Shown one piece after another: positions 17,567 through 29,275 of a stretch of DNA of 64,000 bases; within the stretch, counting starts at the first letter, position 1, and the number at the start of each line of letters is the position of its first letter. Source of the DNA: Pleurodeles waltl (taxonomy: Eukaryota > Chordata > Amphibia > Caudata > Salamandridae). Location of the stretch: the NCBI RefSeq assembly GCF_031143425.1, contig NC_090439.1:645669465-645733464 (forward strand), given 5' to 3'. The translations under genes were made by a program, and so were the position numbers. The notes beneath the pieces are model-generated. The model was not told the DNA's origin. It searched no databases and was given only the letters and a program-made list of their open reading frames with translations.

Positions 17567-18044
17567 CACACCGGTAAGACACTGTAACTTCACCTTCCAT
17601 TGCAGTTTTGTGTTGGACATTGAACATGGAAGCCTGATTTCCCTATTTCTATGGCCACTTACTGTACCCTTTGGCATCTCTGTTTTCAGATCTCTGTGCC
17701 CCACTCTGGCTCCTGGTGTGTTTACTGCTGCCCATTACAGGTCATACCTATGTAAATATTACAGTACATTTGAATTGCAATGTTTACAGTTTGTGAAACT
17801 AATACATTTGTCAAACAATTGCCAGACTCCATATTTGATTTTGTTCCAAGGGTGTTTATTTAGGTGCTAATAAGTGGAGGGGATATTGCAATGGGCCGGG
17901 TTGCTGGTGGAGGAAAGTCCAGGGTAGAGTCCAGTCTATTTGTATCACAGGTGCATTGTCCATGGGGGCATAGGAAGGGGAGCAATGGCAGTTTAAGGTG
18001 GTCAGGTGACCGAGTGGGACAAAAGGGTGACAATCAGGAGAGTC

Positions 18045-18962
18045 TTATTTTCTGGCGGGGGTCTTCGCAATGTTCTCTGGCTTCCCCCTGGATTGCAGGG
18101 ACCGTTTGCATGGTGGTTCTCCTTCTGCAGGGGGTGGGGTGCCAGTGGCCTGTTGTTCCTTTGGCAGGGCCTTGTGTCCAGTAGCGTCAGCGGAAGTGAA
18201 GGGCCGTTCTTCTGTGTGGCTAGTGTCAGGGGCCCTTTGATGTGCCACTGCCTTCCTCATGGTGTTGCCCATGTCTGCCAGCACCCCTGCAATGGTGATC
18301 AGGGTGGTGTGGATGACCCTCAGGCCCTCCCTGATCCCCAGTTAGTGTCCCTCCTGCAGCCGCTGGGTCTCCTGCAGCTTGGCCAGTATCTGGCCCATGG
18401 TCTACTGGGAATGGTGGTATGCTCCCAGGATGTTGGTGAGTGCCTCGTGGAGAGTCTGTTCCCTGTTGTCCTGTGCCTCTGTGCCCTGAACCCTGTGCCC
18501 ACTGCCACTGACCCCAGGTCCCTGATCGTCCTGTGTTTGAAGGGTTGCCTGGGTTCCCTGTAGTGGTGGACACACTGCTGATTGATGTGTCCTGTGGACA
18601 GAAGGATGGGCCCGCTTGGTGGGTGCTGTGGTGGTGTTTCCTGAGGGGGGAGGCTCTGTGGTGTGTTGGGACTGTGCCTGGGTAACCGACTGTCCAGAGG
18701 TCCCTGATGGGCCATGTTGGTTCTCGTGATCCGGGCGTGCAGAGCTGCTGTCATCACTTTGGACCTCTTCTAAATGCAGTGTCATTGTGTCTGCGTGTAC
18801 CATCTTGTGCATGGGTATATTTCCCGCTATGGTTGTAATTAGCAGGCAGTTTTGGCTTTTGTGAGTTGTGACTGGTTTGGCTAAGTGATTGTCACTAGTG
18901 TGCAGGCTGTGGTGATGGGTGTCCACCAATATTTCCTGAATAAAGGACAGGTAGGGATACAC
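18045..18962 (-). pseudogene. Second accessory-type Harbinger gene remnant, 5' end missing
   Basis: One minus-strand frame runs about 305 codons and is interrupted only by a TAG (near 18402) and a TAA (near 18342). It has a Ser/Thr/Gln-rich acidic N-terminal part (LHLEEVQSDDSSSARPDHEN), then a helical stretch with TMGQILAKLQETQRLQEG, IREGLRVIHTTLITIAGVL and ADMGNTMRKAV, and a Lys/Arg-rich tail. This layout resembles the C-terminal half of Myb-type Harbinger partner proteins, but no Myb/SANT helices remain upstream. It faces the transposase tail to tail. It may be a third gene of this element or the end of a second, nested Harbinger copy. Confidence 0.5.
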
Positions 18963-19389
18963 ATTAATAACTGGACAGGACGAAGGTCCTGATGAAGGCC
19001 TTATGACCCGAGTTGGCAGATTTAAATGGCCGAAACATGTTGACCCTTCACAGACATTGAGGTGTACAGGTAGTTAGTCCCTGGTAGCACCACCTCTGAT
19101 ATACTTTTAATCCTGCCCAGGCTACACAGGAATAAATTTGATAAGTGATCAGCCTGAGACAGTTTTATACATTTTCTGTTGTTCGTCTTCAGTCCCTGTG
19201 CAATTTTGTTGTTTATGTCTGATGTGTTTCATGTTCCCCTACCCTCACTGCTCCACTCCGTATTGAACATATGCCGGAGCGTGTTAGCAGGGCCCTATGA
19301 TGAAGCATGTCACAAATTGTGGGTGAGGGCTGTTTTTACATATGAGTGTATTACCCTATGGGATTCTCACTCAGTATTCCTTTTTTCTG
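18963..19389. other. Short unassigned spacer
   Basis: This joins the Harbinger remnant to a truncated LTR copy. The stretch near 18980-19050 (GATGAAGGCC, GGCCGAAACATGTTGACC) looks like the 3' end of an amphibian interspersed repeat, but I cannot name the family. Confidence 0.3.
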
Positions 19390-21041
19390 TCCTCTAGTGT
19401 GGTTTATGAAAGAGACCTCAGACACCAACTACTCAGTTAACTTCTGGACCTGTGGATACTCTGCCAGGAAGAAGAACTGCTGTGCTGCCCTGTTGCCCTG
19501 CCTTTTTACTGCCTTCTTCCTGGGTACAAAGACTAGATCTTCATCTGTCCCAGGACTTCCAGAGTGACTCGCAAGGGATAGTTTGCTGGCCTCCTGCTCA
19601 GAGACACAGGGACATAAAAGGCTTCCTCAATCTTCAACCCACACCTGGACCCAGCCTGAGAGTCTTCCAAGTGAGGCTTCTCCAGTCCTGGACCCTTGGA
19701 AGTGGTGCTAAAAATGCCCAGATAGTGAAAATCCCAAAATAGGAACAAGTTGGCTAAAAACTGCTCTGAGAACCAATAGGCAATCATGACCAACCTGCTT
19801 GTCTATCCACCCGCAGTGCATTGCTGGTCGGATTGACTTTGTGGGTTCTACTGCTGTGTTCTTCTCCGCAGCAGCAAATCATTTTCAGCAGTCCTTTGCC
19901 AAAGGGGTATTTAGCCTCATGGAACTGTCTTCAGCTACAGCCCTTTGCTCGTCCCGCAGGACATTTTTGACTTTCAGTTCAGTGACTAATGGCCCGAAAA
20001 AGTGTATGGTGGTCCTAGGACTGGCGTTCTTGCGGTGGCAGTCTGACCGCCGCACCCTTGGCGGTCCGATCACCAGATTAGGACGCTGGCCGCCGGACCG
20101 ACACACGTCTGCCGCCATTGCAAGGATCATGGATCCTGCTGTGGGAAACGCCATGGTTAGCCGAGGCGTTGCAGCGGCTTGCACTGCTGTGCAGATTACT
20201 ACATGCCATTTCACCTAGCTTTTCATGTCCGGGACCCACCATGAAAAGCTAGGCAGAGTAGCATGGAAGAGGCCCCAAACAGCACCCCTGGGTGGGTTTG
20301 CCCATTGGGCAGTGGGCCTGGGGGCACATATTGTCCCCCTATGCCTGTACTGTTGGTGCTCACTGTCTGCCATACACAACATTGTGAATGGCACACAGTG
20401 AGGCAGAGTGCTTCTGGTGCTACACTGCAGCAGCAGGTTTACGAGGCACACTTAATGTGCTGAATCATGCTGCTGCAGTGCTACCGCCGCAGGTTCTCTG
20501 CCAGCATGGCGGTGAGATCATAATAAGAAAATTTACCTCCTCAAAACATTCTCAGAAATGTTTTCGTCTGAAGATATTCTCTGACCGGACTTAATCCACT
20601 TCTTGTATCTGAACCATGCTCCGTCGCGTTCAGCCATATTTTTCGGCTTTGGCCCAGTCTCGCATGACTAGATATCCATGTTTGGAGCTTTGATCTTGCA
20701 GGCACTATTTTTTACTAAAAACTTTTTAAAAGATCAAACTTGGGTTCTACTGGTTGGATGTTTGTTCTTTTAGTGTCAAATACTTTATCAAAATGTACTC
20801 TATTTTTCCAAATTGGATTGGGATTTGTATTATGTTGTGTTCTCACATTATTACTGCTTGTGTGCTGCATAAATACTGTACACATTCCCTCTAAGTTAAG
20901 CCTTCCTACCTTTTGTGCCAAGCTACCCAGGGATAAGCACAGGGTACTTTAGTGACTTATTGTGGTTCACTCTGCAAGATATTGTGTCTGTTGCTTGAAC
21001 AGGGTGCATACCCCAGTCAACCAACAACCCAATTTCTCACA
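19390..21041 (+). mobile_element. 5'-truncated LTR copy, family B variant, with nested GC-rich insert
   Basis: The right part (20740-21041) matches the 3' thirds of the complete LTR units at 23480-25611 and 32589-34887: the same order of a T-rich stretch, a run beginning GTTAAGCC, a CAAGCTACC motif and a terminal GGTGCATACCCCAGTCAACC block. It ends TTTCTCACA. The left part resembles the interior near 24600-24910 (GAAGAAGAACTGCTGTGCTGCC; GGACCCTTGGAAGTGGT). The first part of the LTR is missing. A GC-rich segment at about 19985-20525 interrupts it. Confidence 0.65.
19985..20525. mobile_element. GC-rich Harbinger-like MITE nested in the LTR copy
   Basis: GGCGGT/ACCGCC motifs are concentrated near 20035-20115 and again at 20485-20515. 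A short inverted repeat around CTAGCTTTTCATG and CATGAAAAGCTAG lies at about 20215-20254. The right edge GGCGGTGAGATCATAAT resembles the ends of the hairpin element at 22706-23334. The left edge and target duplication are not clear. Confidence 0.4.
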
Positions 21042-22705
21042 ATACCATTATATGTTAAAAGCAGACCTACAGCTAGTATGTACCTAGTGTTGCATAGCTG
21101 TTGGCTTTCCTGTTTTCAGTGTTAGTCTGTGGATTTCAATGGTATTTTCCAATTTTTTTTAAATTGGTGCTTCCCGGTTTTTATTCATCTGCCCCCTAAA
21201 TAAAACTGTGTTTTTCCAGTGTTTAGAAAAATTTTGTTTTTTCACAGTGATTGTTAAAAAGCACACATTTAAGTTAAAGCAGAAGAAATGCAGAGTATGT
21301 ATTGTCTTCCCATTGACAGTATGTCCAGTGAAGTTCTATTAGGCAAGGTGTCTCCAACCAGTAGCTCACAGGCACCTTCAGAGTAGCTCACAGCCCTAAG
21401 TTCATTTTAAAATAAGCACTGGGTCACATTTTCCTTTTAAAGTTAAGGTAAGGATGTGATCTTTTGACATTATTATCTTCACGCTGCTGACAGCACAGCC
21501 TGGTAATGAGCAGTGCTGGAGTCAGATTTATGACTTGGGGCACAGCGGTGAAGAACTGAAGTACTGAGCTATATAAATCTTAAATAAAAGTCCTTGTCAA
21601 CTTAATTCTGGAGCATGAGAACAAAATGAGGTTTCAGAATGCTTTTAAATAGGAGAAAATGAAGAATTAACAGCAGGCCTCTTATTCTCAGTGGCCAGTA
21701 GACTGTGCCATATTTATAACTGAAATACTACTGTCATGGTTTTTCAAATGGGAGAAATCTAAAGTGAATAAAAATATTTCCATACAACACATAGAAGTTG
21801 TGGTTCTGCCGGCGTACACCTGACTGCTGGGGGTGCATGTAAAGGCACCGATTGCTGGTGCTTAAGAAATCTAAACTGTCTCCCAACTCCCTTAGGAAGA
21901 GAGCACACACTCGGAGGCTGGAGAAATAGACCTGTTTAATGAGGTGGGCCTCTCATGACCCGGTAGCTCAGAGATATGCATTTCGGCTGTACAACAGCCT
22001 TTTTCAATCTAAAACAATGCCATTTGTGCACCCTCTTTATACATACAAATATCATAAACATAGAAGAAATACTTTTTCTTTAGCAGTTGTAAATATGCCT
22101 GCAATGTCATAGCAATAAAAAAAATCACATTTCAGCCTACTCAATGACAATATCCACATGGTTGTGTTAATTAGAAAATTAATTAACATTTGCATGCAGT
22201 CTCGCTAAAATGCAATGAGATCATGCACTGTTTTTTTAATACAAAAGTGGTTAACACTAACTCCAACCGTTCATGCAAATGTCTGCGCTGGTTCTAATAA
22301 TCGTGATTCTGTCCATGTAAAAAGTTTATATAAACTTTCACAGCTCAATGGGTTGGGTCTATTGTTGGTATATGAAACTCTATGGAAAGGAGAACATATT
22401 TCGGCACGTAAGAACAACTGCATAGAAAGGCACCTTAAGTCTTAGGAAGTGATCAGCGGTGAGTCATGCTGTGCCAAGCCGATAGTCAGAATGAAAACAG
22501 ATGTAGTGACAGAGGGATGTCTGCAGATCTTCCTTTCAGACATACCTCTGTCGCTGTGCCTGTCACTACCTTCAGAAGGCTGGGTGCATACTGAAGGAAA
22601 GTAAGTGCAGTGTCTCTGTCAGGGGATAGAAGGAGGGAAGCTGCAGTAACGGGGAAGCACACCAAAGAATGGCAGTTGCATCCCAAAGGAATGTGGACAG
22701 ATATA
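21042..22705. other. Intronic stretch, nothing recognised
   Basis: AT-rich DNA with no family match or terminal repeat visible. The 66- to 76-codon frames present lack domain features. Confidence 0.4.
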
Positions 22706-23334
22706 GGGCCTGATTATGACCGTGGCGGGCGGCGGTCGCCGCCCGCCATGCGGTTCCCGCCAAATGACCGCACCGCGGTCACAAGACCGCGGCGGCCATT
22801 CTGGCTTTCCCGCTGTGCTGGCGGGCGACCGCCAAAAGGCCGCCCACCAGCACAGCGGGAAAGACCCAGCAACGATGAAGCCGGCTCCGAATGGAGCCGG
22901 CGGAGTTGCTGGAGTGCGACGGGTGCAGTAGCACCCGTCGCAAATTTCAGTGTCTGCTAGGCAGACACTGAAATTCTTTTTAGGGCCCTCTTACGGGGGC
23001 CCCTGCAGTGCCCATGCCATTGGCATGGGCACTGCAGGGGCCCCCAGGGGCCCTGCGGCACCCCCTACCGCCATCCTGTTCCTGGCGGGAGACCCGCCAG
23101 GAACAGGATGGCGGTAGGGGGTGTCAGAATCCCCATGGCGGCGGAGCGCGCTCCGCCGCCATGGAGGATTCTCACGGGCAGCGGAAAGTCGGCGGTACAC
23201 CGCCGACTTTCCGTTTCTGGCCGCGGCTGAACCGCCGCGGTCAGAATGCCCAGCGGTGCACCGCCAGCCTGTTGGCGGTGCTACCGCGGTCATTCACCCT
23301 GGCGGTTTTTACCGCCAGGGTTAGAATGACCCCC
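22706..23334. mobile_element. 629-bp Harbinger-like MITE built as a chain of hairpins
   Basis: The ends are inverted and similar (GGGCCTGATTATGACC on the left; GGTTAGAATGACCCCC on the right) and flanked by ATA on both sides (22703-22705, 23335-23337), consistent with a 3-bp target duplication. Between them are about a dozen successive palindromes, each with its own sequence. Main perfect stems: 22723-22748 (12-bp arms), 22805-22863 (17), 22915-22942 (12), 22943-22975 (15), 22995-23045 (25, 1-base centre), 23059-23123 (31, 3-base centre), 23133-23164 (16, no loop), 23182-23213 (15), 23296-23321 (11). No protein frame is supported. Its GGCGGT-rich composition and end pattern link it to Harbinger elements. 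Confidence 0.8.
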
Positions 23335-23479
23335 ATAATGCCAAAGAGCTATCTAGAAACAATGGACGCAAGCAGTGCCAGGCTTGTATCACCAAACAAG
23401 ACTAAAGGTCTTACTTAGTTTGGTGAATGGGATACTCCTTTGCAAAAAAAGTACATATATTGTCCACTGTATTACAAGT

Positions 23480-25611
23480 TATTGGACCTGGCCCTCTGTG
23501 CAGGGTCACCCCCAGACATTTTGCCTTCTTCCTCTATTTTTTGCTGAATTCAGTTTTGTTGGCTTTAGGACTCTGTGTACTTTACCACTGATAACTAGTG
23601 CTAAAGTGCAAGTGCTCTGTACTCTAAAACATGGTGATATTGGCTTCTCCACAATTAGCATATTTAATTTACTTGTAAGTCCATAGTAAAGTGCACCATG
23701 TGTGCCCAAGGCTTGTAAATTAAGTGCTACTGGTGGGTCTGCAGCACTGATTGTGCCACCCACTACAGTAGCCCATTAAACATGTCTCAGGCCTGCCACT
23801 GCAGAGAATATATGTGCAGTTTTAAACTGCCATTTCCACCTAGCAAGTGAACCCACTTTCAAGGCCCAAACCTTCATTTTTAGTACATATAGGTAACCTA
23901 TAAGGTAGACCCTGGTTAGCCCCAAGGGCAGGGCACAGTGTATTTAAAAAGTTGGACATGCACTTTTAAATTTAACCTGTCCTGGTAGTGACAAACTATT
24001 ACATTCATTTTTCACTACTGCAAGGCTTATCTCTCCCATAGGGTAAACTTGGGGTTACCTTGAAGCAACCTCTAAGTGTAACTTTCAATTCAGACAAGAT
24101 AGAAATCGTGAGTTAGGTGTCTCTGGACTCACAATTTAAAATCCCAACTTATGGTGAAGTCAGACTTTAAATTGTAAGAATGAAAATGCCACTTTTAGAA
24201 AGTTGGAATTTTCTTACTTTAACCATTCTGTACCTCTGCCTGTCTCTGAATATATGTCTGGGGTAGGGGACAGCTGGGCTTTGTGCATTTCCTTTAAACA
24301 GTCCCACACAAAGGGAGCTGGGGTGTGACATTTGTATCCTGATGGCCCTTCACCAGACTGATGGGTCTTCCTGGACTAGATGGGGGGAGGTGCTGACACG
24401 CCTGAATAGGGCTGTGCCTCTCCCCACACAAAGGGTTCCTTAGCCCCCTGTAGAGTGCCTGGAGTCAGGGGAGGAAGGGTAGGAACCTTGTGCACTTTAA
24501 AGGCCTCTCTTCAAAGCAATCCCGTGTCCCCCCACCAAACCCCACTTCAAAGGTTCAACTTGGTATAAGTACTGGGCCCCAAACAACATCAAATCAGTAA
24601 ACTTCCTAGTCTGAAGGACACACTGCCAAGAAGAAGGACTACTGTGCTGCCAGGAGGGACTGCCAGTCTGCTCAACTGCATTGCTGTGTTGGCCTGCTGC
24701 CTCTTGCCTGCGAGTGAAAAGGGCCAGACTTTGCTCTCTACATCCTCTATAGAACCTAGTGACTTCAAGGGCTTACTGGCTTGCCTCCTGTCCTGCAAAT
24801 CGCAGGCCCATCAAAGAATCCCCTTCAACTCTAGTACAGCGCCTGTACCCACCTTCAGCCAGCACCTGACCCCCTAGACTTTCCTCCAGTCCTCGGCCCT
24901 TGGAAGTGGTTTTTGGCTCCTGAAATCAAACTTTTGGGCTCTTAGTGAACGGGCCCGCTGTCAATGGACCTCGCCGCTCACACAAAGGATCAGCGCAAGT
25001 TAATCTCTTCACATAACAACGATCATCACTCATGATGCAAGGTTCCAGCTAGTCTGGCCGCGACGCCGGGCAGCTCTTCTCACCCACGGACCACCGCCAG
25101 GGATGCTCTCCTTGCTCCCGGCGAACTGGACTCTTGCCACAATTCTTGAGAGGATAAAACTTCAGCTGGGCTTTTTTTGGGACTGTGTCTGACCTGCGCT
25201 TCATCGCGGTCAGGCTGCACTTTTGAATTTAACTTAGGTTAGCATGACCAGATATCTCTGTTTGGCAGTTTATGTTTCTAAGTACTATATTTCAGTTTAA
25301 TATTTAAAATGTCCTATCTTCAATTCTACTCATTGGAGTTTTGTTGTTTTGGTCTTGTTTTACTAAGATTAATATTCTTTATTTTTTGTGTGGAGTGTTT
25401 TGTGGTATTTTCACTGTGTTACTGTAATTTAGGTGTTGCACAAATACTTATTACATTGCCTCTTAAGTTAAGCCTGACTGCTCTGTGCCAACCTACCAAA
25501 GAGTGAGGACAGGTTAATTCAGGGTGTAAATCTGACTTACCCTGACCAGGATTGTGGTCCCTACATGGACAGGGTGCATACCTCTGCCAACTAGAGACCC
25601 AGTTTCTAACA
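23480..25611 (+). mobile_element. Complete solo-LTR-like unit, family B, 2132 bp
   Basis: The unit starts TATTGGACCTGGCCC (TGTTGGAC in its relative) and ends TTTCTAACA. The 5-bp sequence CAAGT is directly repeated at 23475-23479 and 25612-25616, the target duplication expected of an LTR retrotransposon or ERV. It matches the unit at 32589-34887 over its full length. There is no gag or pol frame, so it is read as a solo LTR or an LTR-only derivative; its length is at the long end for an LTR. Confidence 0.8.
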
Positions 25612-25616
25612 CAAGT

Positions 25617-27419
25617 ATACAAAATGTGATGGATGGATTGCTTGAGCTAAGTCCATCATTACTTTGCACACCATGCCACCTCAGTTTGGACCCAGCCATA
25701 TGTAAACCAGTCTTGACCCTGCTCCAATAGGAACAGTCCAGCCCTAACTGCCAGGCCAGTTCCTCCCTGAACCAGAACCCAAGCAGCCTAGGGCCAGTTT
25801 CTCCCTAGATTGTGAAGGAGGTTCTTGACATGGAAGATATACTCAGAGATTGTGTTACCTTCATGTCTGGTGACGAGTGGTAGGTGTGACATTTGTTTGA
25901 AAGTGTATGTACAGAGAGGCCATAAGTCCACATATCAGTTCATGCAAAATGGGCATATCTGACATAATATAGACCTTTATTTAAAAGAGATGGGACTTGA
26001 GCGAGGTACAGAAACTAAGCTTTTCAGGGATATCTGATATGGTCTCCCTCACATGGTGTCTAAGGATAGGCTTTGCAGGGGAGCCCAAATTGGGAGGAAT
26101 AGGTCAGCTCCAAATCCTTCTTGACTGGCCCCAGGTGCAGTTTGTACAGAAACCGTTCTGATGTTCTTATCACTGATGTTTAGCTAGAGGTAGGCTATGC
26201 TCTTGTATCACAATACAATTCCAGAGGGGTACAGTAACTTGAGTTGTGTATTCTCTAGCACTTACAGTCAGTGCAGACTTCATAGTCCTTCATAAATATG
26301 CTGTTTTAAGATTTGAAATGGATCTTGCTATAATTTGCCAAGTTAACTAGAGTTTTTGCAAAAACCCCAGAGACAGCCCTTCTTACAGGACAATTCTATA
26401 TCAATGATTGACCGCCTGATAGCAGGTGATGGCAAAGCTTGATATTCTCCTGAGGACAAGAAAGTAGTTAGGATTCTAAAAAAAAAAAAAAATGGAAGAC
26501 CAGCTATCTACAGAAAAGAAGAACCCCTGTTACTCAAATAAGACACGGAAGCCCTAAAATTACTCTAGCATTACTGGGGCAAGTGCATTGTCCAACATGC
26601 TTATCAAAAATGAACTACAAGAGAGTCTACATGTTCCGAAGTCAATTCCCCCTAATTCCCCATAATTCTCCATAATTAATTTATAGATTTGAGCTGGAAA
26701 GGCCTGACTGGATTGGAGAGTGCACTGTCTACTTATAACCTCTTCAAAGACTACATGTGACTTAATGTAAAGAACAGAAAGTGTCAGACTCTCCCATTTA
26801 TTTGGACAACAAATCTCTTAGGTAGAGGAAATGTTCTTCTGGTGCTGCCATGGGTTTGGTGGGAGGTGAGTGAAGCTATGTGGATAGGGCTTTCTCAGAG
26901 AAGCTTTCTTCACGATCTGATTCTTCTCCTAGGTGAGAGTACTCACTAGGCTAACAGATTTAAGGACTGTCATTGCTGACCTGCGACCAGGGTAGCAGAT
27001 TTGAGACTACTGAGGTGAGTCAATTCCCTAGACTAGCAACTAGCGTCCTGGTTCCATTTGGTTTCCTTTGTTTCCCAGCAATAGGACTACTGAGATGTGC
27101 TTATGTTTCCCTAGACTAGCAGCTAGCATCACAGTCTCATTTGGTATCATTTGGATCCTAGCTACATGTTTTGTGTAGTGCCAGATACACAATATAACAA
27201 TAGTGCATCCAGGCATTTATACTTGGTACTATATTTCTGGAACAAAATGTAGTGTTTCCTTGTTACACAGAATCCATAAATGCCTAAATGCCAAAGTACA
27301 TAGTAACCGATATTAAAACTATTCAACCACGGTACCACATAGGTAATGCCATCTTAATTATTTACATATTTGAACCTAATCAAATAACAACAAAATCTGA
27401 AATAATCACTAAATTGCTT
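25617..27419. other. Intronic stretch, nothing recognised
   Basis: Moderately AT-rich sequence with a poly-A run near 26480-26492 and a short internal near-duplication around 27010-27140 (the CCCTAGACTAGCA segment occurs twice). No gene or bounded element was recognised. Confidence 0.4.
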
Positions 27420-28439
27420 TTAACCTCTTAGCTGCTGGGCCTTCCCCCAAAAAAACACGGGGGATGCTGGGCCCTTTTTTTGGCTATTTGGGGTAGTTCG
27501 AGCTTAGGCCTTCATAATTTTTTGTCCATATAAGCTATCCACGCCACATTTGCGTCCTTTTTTTCCAACATCCACGAGTTTGTGGTTTCCCCTGGATGAG
27601 ACCAAGAAATTAGCCAAAGTACAGTGAAAATTTCATTTGTTTAAAAAAAATGGGGAAAAAGGGCTGCAGAAGAAGGCTTGTGGTTTTTTTCCCCTGAAAA
27701 TGGCATCAACAAAGGGTTTCTGGTGCTAAAATCACCATCTTCTCACCTTTCAGGAACGGGCAGACTTGAATCAGAAAACCACATTTTCCAACACAATTTT
27801 GGCATTTTACTGGGACATACCCCATTTTTACTATTTTTGGTGCTTTCTGCCTCCTTCCAGTTAGTGACAGGAATGGGTGTGAAACCAATGCTGGATCCCG
27901 GAAAGCTAAACATTTCTGAAAAGTAGACAAAATTCTGAATTCAGCAAGGGGTCATTTGTGTAGATCCTACAAGGTTTTCCGACAGAAAATAACAGCTGAA
28001 ATAAAAAAATGATGAGTGAGCTGAAAAAAACAGCCATTTTTCTCCACGTTTTACTCTGTAACTTTTTCCTGCAATGTCAGATTTTTTAATGCAATATACC
28101 GTTACGTGTGCTGGACTCTTCCGTTTGCGGGGATATATAGGGCTTGTAGGTTCATCAAGATCCCTGGGTACCCAGAGCCAATAAATGAGGTGCACCTTGC
28201 AATGGGTTTTCATTCTATACCGGGTATACAGCAATTCATTTGCTGAAATATAAAGAGTGAAAAATAGGTATCAAGAAAACCTTTGTATTTCCAAAATGGG
28301 CATAAGATAAGGTGTTGAGACGCAGTGCTAATTTGCACATCTCTCAATTCCGAGGTGCCCATACTAGCATGCGAATTACAGGCCATTTCTCAATTAGACA
28401 TCTTTTTTACACACTGTCTTACATTTGGAAGGAAAAAAT

Positions 28440-29275
28440 GTAGAGAAAGACAAGGGGCAATAACACATGTTTTGCTATTCTGTGTTCCCCCAAGTCTCCC
28501 GATAAAAATGGTACCTCACCTGCATGGGTAGGCCTAATGCTCGCGACAGGAAACGCAACAAGGACACATCACATTTTTACATTGAAATCTGAGATTTTGG
28601 CCTCTAGCTCACCTAGGGAAGCATACCAAACCTGTGCATTTTTTTAAACTAGACACCTATGGGAATCCAGGATGGGGTGACATGTGGGGCTCTCACCACG
28701 TTCTGTTACCCAGAATCCTTTGCAAACCTCAAAATGTGGCCAAAAAACACTTTTTCCTCACATTTTGGTGACAGAAAGTTCTGGAATCTGAGAGTAGCCA
28801 CAAATTTCCTTCCACCCAGCGTTCCCCCAAGTCTCCCGATAAAAATGGTACCTCACTTGTGTGGGTAGGCCTAGCGCCCGCGACAGGAAATGCCCCAAAA
28901 CACAACATGGACACATCCCATTTTTTGACAGAAAACAGAGGTGTTTTTTTGCAAAGTGCCTAGCTGTACATTTTGGACTCTAGCTCAGCCGGCACCTAGG
29001 GAAACCTACCAAACCTTGGCATTTTTTAAAACTAGACACCTAGGGGAATCCAATATGGAGTGACTTGTGGGGCTCTGACCAGGTTCTGTTACCCAGAATC
29101 CTTTGCAAACCTCAAAATGTGGCTAAAAAAACACTTTTTCCTCACATTTCGGTGACAGAAAGTTCTGGAGTCTGAGAGGAGCCACAAATTTCCTTCCACC
29201 CAGCATTCCCCCAAGTCTCCCGATAAAAATGGTACCTCACTTGTGTGGGTAGGCCTGGTGCCCGCGACAGGAATA
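28440..29275 (+). repeat. Three tandem copies of a 340-380 bp unit
   Basis: The block CCAAGTCTCCCGATAAAAAT followed by GGTACCTCAC and GGGTAGGCCT recurs with GATAAAAATGG at 28501, 28838 and 29222, spacings of 337 and 384 bp. The intervening parts also match, including the CCCAGAATCCTTTGC and GTGACAGAAAGTTCTGGA segments. It is a local duplication inside the TTAA-bounded element. Confidence 0.85.

Larger units (their letters stand above)
12155..18962. mobile_element. Decayed multi-gene PIF/Harbinger transposon
   Basis: A recognisable Harbinger transposase (16484-17566, plus) is flanked on one side by a divergently read Myb/SANT-type accessory gene (13538-15996, minus) and on the other by a second minus-strand accessory-like gene (18045-18962). 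A left terminus resembling Harbinger ends is at 12155 (GGCCCTCATTACAACCCTGG), preceded by ATA. It is followed by GGCGGT/ACCGCC-rich subterminal DNA. A matching right end was not found; the element appears cut near 18.96-19.0 kb. Harbinger elements normally encode a DDE transposase and a Myb-like DNA-binding partner that work together. Every gene here carries stops or frameshifts, so the copy cannot be autonomous. Confidence 0.8.

Noticed and set aside
28440..29275. CRISPR-like regularly spaced repeats
   Set aside because: Units are 337-384 bp with homologous interiors, so this is a tandem duplication; the genome is clearly eukaryotic.
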